A stretch of DNA of 64,000 nucleotides from Lolium rigidum (taxonomy: Eukaryota; Streptophyta; Magnoliopsida; Poales; Poaceae). A program made the position numbers and the translations under genes. This document shows, piece after piece, positions 12,039-23,200 of the stretch. The stretch is from NCBI RefSeq assembly GCF_022539505.1, contig NC_061508.1:62815754-62879753 (forward strand), read 5' to 3'. The notes under the pieces are model-generated. The model saw only the letters and a list, made by a program, of their open reading frames with translations, did not search any database and was not told where the DNA came from. Positions within the stretch are counted from its first letter, which is position 1; each line of letters begins with the position of its first letter.

Positions 12039-13079
12039 GGGCATCTCCAGCGGCGCGACGCATTTCAGACGTCCGAAATGTCCGTTTGCGTCGCGCGACA
12101 GACGCTCGACAGACCGTTTTTGTCCACGCGTCCATTTGCACCTAGGGGTGGCTCCAGCGGGCCGACGCATTTTCGCGTTTGCATCAATTTATGAAGTTTC
12201 CAAACAACAAAATAAGAAAATCAACAAAGTCATAGTTATTACATTTAAAAGTCGACATGAAAATAAGATAGTATTTCTCTAGGCATGATCTTCGTGGCCA
12301 GCCAATGTCCACTGATGCTCAATCAGATCCGTTTGCAGCTGTTTGGAGACGTTCTCGTCAGTGACTTCTACATTCCTATGTAGATAGTCCCGCCAAGATG
12401 AAGCTCCAGGAAGTGGCGCAACCAGCTCACCTTGGAAATCCCATTGGTTCTCATTGCGGCCATCGGGACGCTCGTTCTCAACGATCATGTTGTGCATGAT
12501 CACGCAGCATGTCATCACCTCATGCATGGTCTTCAGCGACCATGTTCTTGCCGGGTGACGGACAATTGCCCACCGAGCTTGGAGCACACCAAATCCACGC
12601 TCCACATCTTTCCTGCAAGCGTTTCGCCCGAAAAGGGCGGCGCAACCGGGAGCGTTTCGCCCGAAAACAGCCGGCAGGTACGCGGCGGAGCCAAGCCCGA
12701 GTATGCTCCCGCTCTCCCGCACGACAAGAACGCAGCCGGCAGCGGCTACTGTGGCGCTGCGGCCGGACGGCGGCGGATGGGGTTGGGGTGGTGGCGACGC
12801 ACTAGGGCAGCAAAGAAGGGGAAAAAGACGCAAATCGAAGCGGTCGATTTCGCTATCCCTGACATGCGGGACCGGGTAAGAAATGGAGGACGCTCCGTGC
12901 GACCGCCGAGCGTCCGCGGAGACGCAAACCTGGCGCATATTTGGGCCAGGTTTGCGTCTCCGCGGACGGCCCGGTCACTTTGCGTCGCCCCGCTGGAGCA
13001 GGCCCCAGACGCATTTCCGGTCACGGCGGACGAAAATGGTCGCTGAGCGTCCGTTTGCGTCGCGCCGCTGGAGATGCCT
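12039..13079 (-). mobile_element. PIF/Harbinger transposon, internally deleted
   Basis: The terminal inverted repeats are GGGCATCTCCAGCGG on the left and its near complement CCGCTGGAGATGCC on the right, flanked by the target duplication TTA (12036-12038 and 13080-13082), the hallmark of PIF/Harbinger. At 1041 bp it is too short to carry the two proteins of an autonomous element, but it retains the C-terminal transposase region on the minus strand. The repeat termini extend inward with GC-rich repeats of the GGCGCGACGC type. Confidence 0.9.
12279..12623 (-). pseudogene. C-terminal fragment of PIF/Harbinger transposase
   Basis: The last roughly 115 residues of an open frame ending at 12279 match the end of plant Harbinger (DDE_Tnp_4 / plant transposon protein) transposases: KDVERGFGVLQARWAIV, followed by MHEVMTCCVIMHNMIVENER and an acidic, tryptophan-containing tail. 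The glutamate in DVERGFG is in the position of the third catalytic acidic residue of the DDE triad. The N-terminal part with both catalytic aspartates is missing; the open frame upstream (to 12938) is GC-rich terminal-repeat sequence, not transposase. It cannot be active. Confidence 0.8.
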
Positions 13080-13082
13080 TTA

Positions 13083-13409
13083 GATTAAAAAATTGCCCAG
13101 ATTTGAAATTTACTCAAATTAAAAATTTGCTTACTTTGAAAATTGTTTGAATTTGAAATTTGCTTAACTTTTAAAAAAATAAAAAAACAGGGAAAATAAA
13201 AAATCGAAAAAATCCGAGAAAATCGAAAGAAAACCGAAACCAAGAAAAACCAAAAAAAACTCGACAAAAACCAAAAAACCGAGGCCTACTAGCTCCCTGT
13301 CTGTTGATGGGCCGCGGCCCAAACTCACCCCGTTAGCTGAACCACTAGCTGAACCACGCAGGTGATGGCTTCCCTAGGTTTTGCCCCTTATTAGTCCTCG
13401 CAAACAAAA
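13083..13409. other. AT-rich non-coding stretch right of the Harbinger
   Basis: It continues the degenerate AAATTTGCTCAAATT-like repeats, then A-rich sequence, then a GGGCCGCGGCCC palindrome near 13308. I see no gene. Confidence 0.4.
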
Positions 13410-14049
13410 GGAAACTGTTGGGCGTCCCCCGGGGGATCTGATTTCCCAGCCCCCGGGTCGCCAGTCGTCGGATCGGCCATTTTGGACGGTCAGATCTGGT
13501 TTTACTGAATGTAGCAAAAAAACACCTCCCGACAGCAAAAAAATAACCCGCTTTTGCTACATTGTAGCAAAAAACAGTTTGTCCATGAAATAAAGAAAAA
13601 GTCTGAGCTCGCCGGAATCTCGTCGGAGACCTCGTCGGAGACCCCATAGCAAACATATTACGCAGATGTAGCAAAACCGCAAATAAATTGTAGCAAATTT
13701 GTTTATTCATATATTGCAAATCTTCTAAGAGATCAACGAAGACCTCGCCTGCAGCCGGCAACAGCACCGTCCGAGATTGCAGCAACTCCGTTCATCTAGG
13801 AGAGCAACGCTAGAAGCCGTTAGTAGCAACGCCATATGTCTATGGTAGCAAAAATCCACTCTCCTTTGGTAGCAATGCCGGACACCTTAAAAAGCAAAAC
13901 TGGCCTCCACAGGTAGCAACGCCGCAGGCCTAAGGCAGCAAAACTCCTAACGAAGCAGAGGAGTGCGAGATGGAGGCGGCGCTGGTAGCATCGGCGACGA
14001 CCACATGTAGCATCGACGCCCTGGGAGCAACGAACAACGCGAACCCAGG

Positions 14050-14420
14050 TACCAGCACTTGCGAGTCCATCGACAGCCTCAACGCCTTGACCTCCAGCTT
14101 CGTCGCCGACGTCGGCGTGGAAATCCATTCCTGAAGGAGCAGGTCGGCCGCGACGGCGAGCGCCGACGCCCTCTCCATGAGGTCCTCGGCGAGGCGGGGG
14201 GGGGGGGGGGGGGGGGTTCCTCGGCCTCCGCGAAGCTCTTGGCCTCGTCGACGAGCGCTGGACCGCATGTCGCCTCTTCAGCGAGTCCGGCATTGCTCGG
14301 CGGCGACGACGGGGGCTTCTTCTCGCGACTGGACCGCCGGAACCAGGAGCGGAAACGCTCGCAGAGGCTGCTGTGGACGGGGTCGCCGGCAGTAAAAGGC
14401 GACTTGGCGGCGGCCGGCAG
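14050..14420 (-). pseudogene. possible captured exon, unrecognised plant protein
   Basis: On the minus strand two open frames join across a run of 21 C. The upstream part reads LCERFRSWFRRSSREKKP... to VDEAKSFAEAEE. The downstream part continues LAEDLMERASALAVAADLLL... to KALRLSMDSQ. Codon use is strongly GC3-biased, as in grass genes. The C run (plus-strand G run 14196-14216) is probably an expanded short tract that broke the frame. I do not recognise the protein. Confidence 0.35.
14196..14216. repeat. homopolymer of 21 G
   Basis: An uninterrupted G run inside the GC-rich part of the MULE-like element. Its length in the assembly is unlikely to be exact. Confidence 0.9.
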
Positions 14421-14680
14421 CAATGGCTCTTGCGTGTCGTCGCGAACGGCGGCGCAACGGAGAGCTTGCTGGTGCGGTAAGCTCCTCTCCGTGCGTGTGT
14501 GAAAAGAAAAGGATAGAGATAGGTGAACGTGGGTGGACCCCACCCACGTGGTGCGCAGGTGTGGTTTTGACCCGCTTCTATCGTGCGGTCAGCAACCCGG
14601 GGTTGTAAGCGCGTTATCCCCCGGGGGATTAGGATCATTTTCCAAAAAAAAAGTGTTTGCCTTGTTGGAATCAAATGTCG

Positions 14681-14745
14681 AGGCCCATCAGCCGATCGGG
14701 CCAATTTCTATGGGCTAGGCAGCTGATAAGCGAGGGCCCGGAACA
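14681..14745 (+). promoter_or_regulatory. site-II-like GGCCCA/TGGGC elements upstream of the GEM-like gene
   Basis: AGGCCCATC at 14681, CGGGCCAAT at 14697, TGGGCT at 14711 and GGGCCCGG near 14736 cluster 200-260 bp before the start codon. Such elements bind TCP factors in plant promoters of broadly expressed genes. No clear TATA box is present. The sequence from about 14830 to 14942 is C-rich and probably 5' UTR. Confidence 0.35.
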
Positions 14746-14942
14746 CTGGTCAAGTCGAGCCGAATGGAATCGCAGTTGCCCGTTGCTGGCGTGCGTCCGG
14801 CGACTTTCTGACAGACAAGAAAAAGCGAGAAGGAAGGTTTGACCCCACCGCCCACCACCACTACTGCCCAACCTCCCCACCACTCGAACCCAACGCATTT
14901 CCTCTTGCCCCGACAGCGCCCACCGCCAAGAGAACCCTCCAG

Positions 14943-17900
14943 ATGCAGCCCGCCGCCGAGATGCAGCCGCCCGTCGGCTCCCCCGCCGCGCCCCAATCCG
15001 ACCCTCCGCAGGCACCTCCACCCTCCGATCCATCCTCCCCGGCGGCGCCGGCACCTGCACCGGCTCCCGAGGCGGCCGATCCGCCCGCGTCCGCGCCCGC
15101 GCCCGCACCCTCGCTGGCGTCGGTGCAGCTGCAGCCGAAGACCGTCACGTGGAGCGAGAAGCTGACGTCGGAGTCGCCGACCTACGTGCCGGCCGCCGCC
15201 GCCGCGGAGTCCAGCCAGTACGTCTCCCGCGGGCCCGCCGCCTCCTCGTCCAAGGGTAATAAACCCGCTGATCCGCTCCGTTCGGCACTCTATTTGGGGG
15301 ACAAGTTCTTGGTTCTCACTATGTTCCTGCGCAGGCGCGGTGGAGGCGATGAAGGACACGCTGTCGAGGTGGGGAAAGTCCATGGAGGAGACCACCAAGA
15401 TGGTCGAGAGCCTCAGCCGCGACACGTGGCAGCACTGTGAGATCTCAGCACCCCCAGTTGCCCCCTGCGATTACTGGGGAACATTTTGTTCTTCTTCGTT
15501 CTATTGTTCGTAAGATTCATTTCTTGAGTGGCTGGATCGCGTGCCATGGGCAAAGCTTCTAGGCTTTTATATACAGTATCTTTTTATGGATGAAAGAAAT
15601 AATGAGTTGTACTAAATAAAGTAGTAAAACCTTAGGAGATTCTTTGAAGAGCATGTGGGGATTGGAATAGCTTGGGGAGCGGGATAGGTATCTTTTGCCC
15701 AAGAAGACAAGTACCTGGTATTTAGTGCCTACTTTATATGCTTGGCATATGTTTTAAGTTCACTTGTGATTAGAACTTTAAATTTGTGACCAGTTTAACG
15801 GAAACTTAATGCTACCCATGTGGCCATCACCTTCTTGCAGTATCTAGTAAATTTCAAGTATGTGGTATTCATAAAGAAGAGAAGCTTCCTTTTGCGTGTT
15901 TCTTCGGTTTATCCAGTTGACATCATGTGTCTCTGGACTTTGTATTGTTTCTACTGTGGTCTGTGGATAGTCGCAGCAGCATCGAATATTAGAGGTTTAC
16001 CCAATCTATTCATCAATGCAAATCAGCGTATGCATGTAGAACGCCTTTCCCTGCAATTTCCACAAATGCATTGGAAATAATGTAAACCACTTTAGGAGAA
16101 ACATGGCATATTGACATTTGATTTTCTCTGACTTTAAGGTGCCGACCATTTGCTTAGGGGCTCAGGGTTAACCACCCCTGGCCTTTTGGATTGTGTATGC
16201 TAATTTAACCACCCCTGGCCTTTTGGATTGTGTATGCTAATTTATTCTCTACCTGAAGACCTATTTATTCTGAAATAATGAGACTAGGTGGATAGGAACC
16301 TCATATTTGTGCAACAAGGCACTGAAAACTTATAATCGTACTGGTGGCCTTCTTCATCTTTCTATTAAATTCAGAACCATAGAAAATTTCCAGTATGTAG
16401 TATGCTTAATCATTCATATGTAGGCAGTTCACGTCATTGGTTCCATATCATGAATTTTGTTAATGAAACGGTCAAAAGAGCACTAAATATTAGAGATTTA
16501 ACTACACAGTTCATCTGTGCGAATCAGCATATGCATGTGTAGCTTTTTGTTTCTTGCAATTGGTACAAATTCCTTAGGAGAAATAGAGACTATTTTATTA
16601 GAATCTGTGGCATGTTGACATCAGATCTGCACTTACCTTTAGGTTACAGCCTTTCAGTTGGGGGTTTATGGGTGCGTGCTCAACTCCAGAGATGCATTTT
16701 TAATGCCAGCATTTCATGGAACCAACACCTTTTTCTCTACGCGAACATATTTCAAAGAGAAGATTCAAGAATTCACACAGTAGGGTGTACATTTGTCAAA
16801 TAAGCCACAATACCTTATGAACAACCAATGATATTTCCAACTGAAGATAGCGATTGTTGCTCCTTGAATAATCTTCCAGTTTGCTTGTTTCAGATTGTTA
16901 GCTTGATATATAGAATGATGAAGTTTAGGTACTTTGTAGGATCTCTCCCCTCTGTGTACATAGTTAACCTGATGTTCTATAGGATATTGTATTAACTAGA
17001 GAATATACACACGTGTTGGACTGGCAGAACATATAGTCAGTAGGATAATTTAGTACCTTGTAACTCACTGTTAACATGGTATATGTCTAATAATATGACT
17101 GTTTTTCTTAACAGTCAAGACTGGACCGAGTTTTACTGAAGCGGCTATGGGACGGCTTGCTCAAGGAACTAAAGTCTTAGCAGAAGGTGGCTATGAGAAA
17201 ATATTTAAGCAGACTTTTGAGATTCTTCCGGATGAGCAGCTGAAAATATCTTACGCATGCTATCTATCAACATCTGCTGGTCCTGTCATGGGAGTAATGT
17301 ACATTTCTACAGCGAAAATTGCATTCTGCAGTGACAACCCTCTTTCTTACAAAGCTGGAGATAAAACTGAATGGAGTTACTACAAGGTAAGGGTTATTCA
17401 CTACCGAAGTACTTTCTCCGTTCAGATTAGATTGATGCGGCCCGCGCACAAAGTACATAGCGGCTTAGTAGTATCATGCGTCGATTAATCTTGACCGGAG
17501 GTAGTAACTTTTAGCATCTATCCCTGTTTCAAAAAAAAAAAAAACTTTTAGCATCTATCTAATAAATTAGATTATGAAATCAATCATGTTTGTTAGTAGC
17601 TTGAGTTTATCATCTTTTTTACCTAGTCCGTTGCTAGAAGTGATGAAGTGAAGTCCAGTGACTTGCATTTTCTACTTCATGAAGTCTAACTTATCGCATC
17701 AAATAAGGATGTGGTTTTTGTATTAAACTATTAATAGTTAGTGGCCTTTGATTTTTGTATTATCGAGGAAACTAGTAAAATAAGGATGTGGTTTCTTAAC
17801 ACACTGCTAGCTTGATGTGGGTGGATGCTTGTTCGTTTCCACACTGGTATTATCGAGGAAACTAGTAAAATAAGGATGTGGTTTCTTAACACACTGCTAG

Positions 17901-18207
17901 CTTGATGTGGGTGGATGCTTGTTCGTTTCCACACTGGTTGCTTGATTTGGTTTGATGTCTGATTGTCTATGCTTAGGATCCCTTCATATTAAAATGTTTT
18001 TCTCTTTCCAAAAATCAGGTCGTCATTCCTCTGCATCAGCTAAGGACAGCTAATCCTTCAGTGAGCAAAGTAAATTCTGCCGAGAAGTATATTCAGGTCG
18101 TCTCAGTTGAAGGCCACGAGTTTTGGTTTATGGGCTTTCTGATGTATGACAAAGCCGTTTCCAGTCTTCAAGAAGCCATGGACAGTGCTCGTGAGTTACA
18201 ACCGTAG
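14943..18207 (+). CDS. GEM-like GRAM-domain protein, four exons, 291 residues
   Basis: Exons are 14943-15255, 15335-15436, 17115-17386 and 18019-18207. All introns are GT-AG, the frame is kept throughout (876 nt including the stop), and the stop is TAG. Residues 1-100 are a disordered Pro/Ala-rich head. Residues 105-138 form a helix-like linker ([18 protein letters not shown]...SRDTWQH). The conserved GEM-family stretch begins [17 protein letters not shown] at 140-156. The GRAM domain is about 169-283, with [30 protein letters not shown] and the C-terminal [12 protein letters not shown]. Length and exon pattern fit the family (Arabidopsis GEM is about 300 residues). GRAM domains bind membrane lipids or protein partners; Arabidopsis GEM modulates GL2 expression and cell division, and relatives are described as ABA-responsive. 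Which paralogue this is cannot be told. The start is the first ATG in frame; an in-frame ATG at codon 7 is the alternative. Confidence 0.93.
15437..17114 (+). other. intron 2 of the GEM-like gene, 1678 bp
   Basis: It runs from donor GTGAGATC to acceptor TTTTTCTTAACAG, is AT-rich, and contains a 37-bp tandem duplication at 16168-16241. Two partly similar blocks (about 15800-16080 and 16370-16560, sharing the stretch AATCAGC(G/A)TATGCATGT) suggest an older internal duplication. No coding sequence is visible. Confidence 0.7.
16168..16241. repeat. 37-bp tandem duplication in intron 2
   Basis: Two identical 37-bp units starting TTAACCACCCCTGGCC, at 16168-16204 and 16205-16241. Confidence 0.95.
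17410..17506. mobile_element. short Stowaway-like MITE in intron 3
   Basis: The ends TACTTTCTCCGTTCAGATTA and, in reverse complement, TACTACCTCCGGTCAAGATT are imperfect inverted repeats of the CTCCCTCCGT Stowaway type, with TA at both sides. It is 97 bp long and lies just after the exon 3 donor. Confidence 0.65.
17757..17936. repeat. 90-bp perfect tandem duplication in intron 3
   Basis: Two 90-bp units starting GTATTATCGAGGAAACTAG, at 17757-17846 and 17847-17936, identical by eye. The identity suggests a recent event or an assembly duplication. Confidence 0.95.
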
Positions 18208-18493
18208 ATATTAAACTGAAGTTTCAGTTACTTCAACCTGTAGCATTCTCGGGGGCATCTCCAGTTCTCCACTCCATGCCTTCGATTATGAGCCCCCCTG
18301 TTTAAAATCGATCCTTCATGTGGTGCCCATCGCAGCTGTTGATTCAGTACACTCACGAGCTTGTATACGTCTTTGTTCTTGTTCTTTGCCTTCCCCGTGT
18401 TGTAATGATGATATATATATAGCTGGGAAAACACTGGAGCTGTCCATTTCAAATGTTGTTCATTATTGTCATTTACAGTGCAAGTTGCTTAGT

Positions 18494-18626
18494 GAGGTGC
18501 TTGCAAAAATAAAGTTTTTGTTAAGCACTAGTGCTTATTTGTACACAAGAGCTGCCTTGTTAGGCAGCTACTTAGTATAAATAAGCACTGGTGCGTATAA
18601 AAACAATTTATTTTTGTAAGCACCTC
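18494..18626. mobile_element. fold-back MITE at the 3' end of the GEM-like gene
   Basis: The termini GAGGTGCTTGCAAAAATAAA and TTTATTTTTGTAAGCACCTC are inverted repeats of about 20 bp, and the interior (AAGCACTAGTGCTTATTTGTAC...) is also partly palindromic. No convincing target duplication was found, so the superfamily is open. AATAAA at 18508-18513 could serve as a poly(A) signal for the upstream gene. Confidence 0.6.
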
Positions 18627-19060
18627 TATTCATACTAGAAAACAGAAGTTAAAATTATTTATTTTCATTCAAACTCCTAATTTGTTTTAACTCCAATTTT
18701 TCTTGTTTAAACTCCCAATTTTATTTTTATTCAAACCTCTAATTCAGTTACTAGAAAACAATAGCTAAACTTGTTCATATGATACAAGGATAATATATGG
18801 AGTGCTCAAACTGAATAGTCGGAACACACCACAACACAACATGTGACTTCGAATCAAACTCCCTTGTTGGCATCTTATATATAAATAAGTAGTGGCAAAT
18901 TGCATGTAGTGATTATATGCTTAAATGTTAAGTAGAGTGGACACAAAAGGAGGATTCTTATTTCTTCCTCTCTCCTAATAATAGTTGCAAAGTTTTTATT
19001 AGAACCACCACATAAAGATTTGTCATTTATAAAGCAAAAGATTCGGGGGAAATGCACTTT
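18627..19060. other. AT-rich stretch without a gene
   Basis: I see repeated 'ACTCC(T/C)AATTT'-like segments around 18680-18740 and nothing that codes. Confidence 0.4.
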
Positions 19061-19420
19061 GGGTCATAGGAGCATTTGCTCCTATTGTGTAAATCCATAT
19101 TTTGAAGTGTTAAAAAACTCTAAACTAAATTTTTACATGTACATCTAGACATTTTATGTTGGTACACAAGTTCTCAAAAAAAGAAAAAAAATTATGTGGC
19201 TGCTGTAAAAAGAAATTTTTTGATATTATAACACGACTACGTACAACATATTTTTTTGTTTTTTTTGTACACACCACACAAAATGTTATTTTTCCACAAA
19301 AACTTGTGTACAAACATAGAATGTCACGATGTACATCAAAAAAATTATGTCATTTTTTTAAATTTTTTTAAATTAATTTTTAATTATTTTATATTATGAG
19401 AGCATTTGCTCCTATGAGCC
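19061..19420. mobile_element. MITE-like element with inverted ends
   Basis: The left end GGGTCATAGGAGCATTTGC and the reverse complement of the right end (GGCTCATAGGAGCAAATGC) form inverted repeats of about 20 bp around a 360-bp AT-rich core, which itself contains a GTACACAAGTT / AACTTGTGTAC inverted pair. There is no coding capacity. Target duplication not resolved. Confidence 0.55.
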
Positions 19421-20254
19421 AAAACGCCACCTCTATGGCCTCTATATAGTTCTCATCCTCTCATAAACAAGACGCAATTTCACATGGAGGGTTATCAAAC
19501 AAGAAGCTCGACAAGAAAGCACCATCATCTATACCACTATATCATATATAATAAGTCAATACAAAACTCATCATCTTCATCTTTAATGGGAGAACTAGAA
19601 CTAATAAAATCATTTTTATCCTTTCCAAGTATCTTTTCTACGCAACTATCATATGATTTTTCACAGAAAGCTTTTATATAAAAAGATTAAGTATTGGTTC
19701 ATCAAAATAAAGACAATCATCACTTGCAGTTGTATAAAAAAGGGTTTCATGGAATAGAAGATGAGTAGCTACTTCATTCTTCCTTCGCTTTTCTTTCATC
19801 GTGCTCCTTCACATGTACTTCATTGACACTCAACATGATTTACTTCTATTAAAACATTAGCACCAACATGAATATTGCAAACTTCCATATACATCAATAG
19901 AGAGTCGTTGATTGCGTTAGTAGCACTAGCATGTAATGCCATTGTCCAAGTTTTTTTTTTTAATTTTCGTTTTATATGCAAGCTAGTGAAACTAAAGTGA
20001 GTGAAAAAATGCAAATAAGAAAAGGGCTTACCATAACGCTTTCCAGCAACGGCGCTAGAAAAATACTTGACAATCCTCAAGTGTTTGATAAGTATCTAGT
20101 GTTGAACACACGAAAAGCTCAAGGTAAGCCAATATTCTCTAAGGTCATAATAACCTTTTTATATGACTATTCGTGCAATGCACAAGGTTAATTTTTGCTT
20201 AACACTATTAAACTTGAAACCTACAAAGTATTTAACTTAAAGAGCATAACTTAA
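19421..20254. other. AT-rich stretch with a decayed LTR-retrotransposon trace
   Basis: There is no gene. Around 20042-20062 the minus strand reads TTTTCTAGCGCCGTTGCTGG, a decayed version of the TGGCGCCGTTGCCGGGGA primer site seen in the Gypsy elements further right, so part of this stretch is likely an old minus-strand Gypsy. Confidence 0.35.
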
Positions 20255-20263
20255 ATAACTTAA

Positions 20264-23200
20264 GGTAAATACTATAGATCGCAGCCCGATGGCAAAGCTT
20301 TCGTCGGACCACTCAGAAACCGTCCATCTCTCCTACATCCAATGGTTGGGATCATTTTTTTTCATCCGCCTACAGCACGTCCCACACGCGCCGTTAATTC
20401 CGCATCCCCACACTGTTCCCCAATCCCAACCACCGCGTTCTTGATGCCCATCGACCGCACGCTCCTCCTCCCGATCCATTCTCCCCGACGGCATCACCCT
20501 GCTGCGCCTCTCCTCGTCGTTTCGTTACTGCCGGCGTGTGACTACCGGATTCTGCCGCCGCGGCACGTTTGTAATTTTCAGTCACCCAGCAACCTGCCGC
20601 TGCGGCGTGTTCCTAATTCTCGGCCGCCCAGCAACCGGACAATCTGCTTCGCGCTGCGACCTGCCGCCGTCCGATCTGCATTCATAGCGTCGCATCACCC
20701 TCCTACACGGACATTCGGCGTCTGATCCAGCACTAACCACCGTCGGAGCAGCCTGAACCAGGCTTTCAAGGCTACACTCAGTGGATTCAGCACACAATTT
20801 GGTAAGTATTACATCTGATCTAGTTTCGGAAGTGCTCGTCCTTGTATTTCTAGGTTATAATGTGCTCGTTTTTGTGCTTCCATGTAGCATACTCAATGTA
20901 GGATCTGCTGAACGATTTTTATGCTTCGGCTTGGTCGTGCTTCCTAGGCATGGACATTTATTCATACGCACCGCAGCAACCAATGTTATAGTTTACTTTC
21001 CACAAATTCCAGCTTCTACATGTTATATTCGTTATGTTGCCTTACAATAAATTTGATGCTTCTAGTCTGACCATTCTTCCCTACCTATTACTATTCTTTT
21101 TTTTTCAATCTGTCTTCCATATTTGTTTACATACCCAACTGACATGTAAAAGGTTCATATGGTATTTAAAAGGCAAATATAGCGCTCCATGCTTCCTTTT
21201 TTCCATCTGTGTTGCTTATGATTACCTCTCCACCTTGTTTGCATATATTTGCATATACTTTTCTTCAGTTTTCTGAATGCAATTCATGCTTCCTGCATGC
21301 ATGTCACTAGTGTACCGTGCTTCTGAAATTTGTTATGCTTCCATGTAATGTCATTCATGCTTTGACTTGATCATGTTCCTTACTCATGGACGTTTATTCA
21401 TAGACGATTTTTTTTTTGATTCTTCTAGTTCGACCATGCTTCCCAATACTACTCGTTTGTTTCATCAGTACTGCATATTTGATTCAATACTAGATTGTGT
21501 CTCCACCTTGATCGGTTCCTGCACTGGACCTCTGCCACGGGGAAAGGTCGGGGGGCAGCCGGTGGCCGGCGCATTAGGTTGGGAGGTGGTTGGATGGATC
21601 TGCAGTGTCACACGTGTGCACATGTCGCTTCTGCTAGTCCCTCTCACCCTCTCTATGGTTGTAACGACGACACTAATTGAAACATGGTAATCGCAAGTTA
21701 CCTAGGTTAAAATCTGCTAATAGCAACATCGGCACAAAGGCTAGTTCTGTTCGTCCTTGTTTCGGCTAGCTAATATTTGTAATCCCACCTACTGTTTGTT
21801 ATGCTTTGTGAGCATAATATCTATGCTTGTTTTGTACTTTGTATCATGCTTCCAAATCCTTTATAGGTTTACATGATAATTGTTTACCTACATACTGCGG
21901 AAAGAAGTGCTGACTCATAATTTCATTTTTCAATGCTTCCATGGTATATGATTATGTTGAGATGCCACCAATATCATGCTTCGGAGTATCCATGCTTCCA
22001 TGCATACTAGTATATGTCCAGTGGACTGTATGTGTTTCTTTGATCTACAAAATTTGGAGCAATAGAGACATGCAACTTCCTTTTGTTCTTTTATGTTGTT
22101 GTAATTGTCATTACCATGGTAGTGATTTGTTACACCAACCATTCCAGTGTATATTTCTTCTACTGTTTTGGCATTTTTCCTCAACTTCAGAACATCAGGT
22201 GGTGTGCTTCAAACCACGGCCAATGTTGCTTCTTTACTGAATTTATGGTACATGCATTTTCTTGCATTTTCTGCTTCAACCACTACCACTGTGTGCTTCA
22301 CTTTTCTTCTCTTTGCTATTTCCATGAAAAATAATAATGCTTCCTAACTTAATTTCTTGCATATGGTTGGTAGTGAATTTGTGCTTCAACCATTCAAGTG
22401 TGTGCTTATTTTATTGGATACACGACATGCTTCAACCACGGCTAGTGTTGCTTCCTTATAACGAAATGATTGTGTATAGATTTTTGCTTCTTGCATATGT
22501 GCTCATTCATTTCCAACATAATGATAATAATATTTATGTGTTCAGCCCATGCCAGGATGAAGCAGCACTATTTAGTGGCTCCTTGTTGACAACGGAAAAT
22601 TCACGGCACATATGGATATCACCCATGATCAAATAGTTCAGCACGTTAACGTCGACGGCTAGGCGAATGTAAAATTAGTGGTTTGTTGTTGCTGCTACGA
22701 AAGGACATGTATATTTTTATTGAAATGAATTTTTGTCAATGTATATTCTTTTGTCGTGCTTCTACATGATTTTGCTTACAAAGCATATGTTTCAATCTAA
22801 TGCACCATATTGTTTTTGGTACGCCAAAAAAAAACCATTTCCGAAGCACGTAGAAAAAATGTCATGGCAATATGGCATACAAATAATGCTCCCATTGATT
22901 AAATTTTTTTTATTTATCACATTGATATGATATTACTTTCCTCGCAACATACACGCGATGCTTCCATCCATAAAAGTGATGCTTCCACCCATAGAAGTAT
23001 AGTTTCCATGATGCACACAAATAAACCTAAAAAATAAGCATATTTTATTTCTAATATTTGTTGGTTGGAAGAGAAAATAATAGCGGACGTGATTTTAGGA
23101 AGCAGTTTTCAATTGAGTGCATGACTAACTGTTACTACCTCCGTTTCAAGGAATAAGGCGCACGCGCATCCCAAGATGAACTTTGACCATAAAAATTGAG

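Larger units (their letters stand above)
13410..14645. mobile_element. Mutator-like element, putative Pack-MULE
   Basis: The two ends form a degenerate inverted repeat: both carry CCCCCGGGGGAT about 15 bases in and a CCCGGGT block about 35 bases in. The left half holds more than a dozen copies of a GTAGCAA(A/C)-type motif (13511-14030). The right half is GC-rich and looks genic. I could not find a clean target duplication, so the boundaries and the superfamily are uncertain. It ends about 300 bp before the start codon of the GEM-like gene. Confidence 0.45.

Noticed and set aside
12432..13046. 204-codon plus-strand open frame
   Set aside because: It is the antisense of the Harbinger transposase fragment and its GC-rich terminal repeats.
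13820..14704. 294-codon minus-strand open frame
   Set aside because: It runs across the MULE-like element and the gene's promoter and is in a different frame from the plausible captured exon; no motif is visible.
14671..15425. Minus-strand open frames of 145 and 236 codons over exons 1-2
   Set aside because: They are GC-rich antisense shadows of the GEM-like gene, whose plus-strand exons give a conserved protein.
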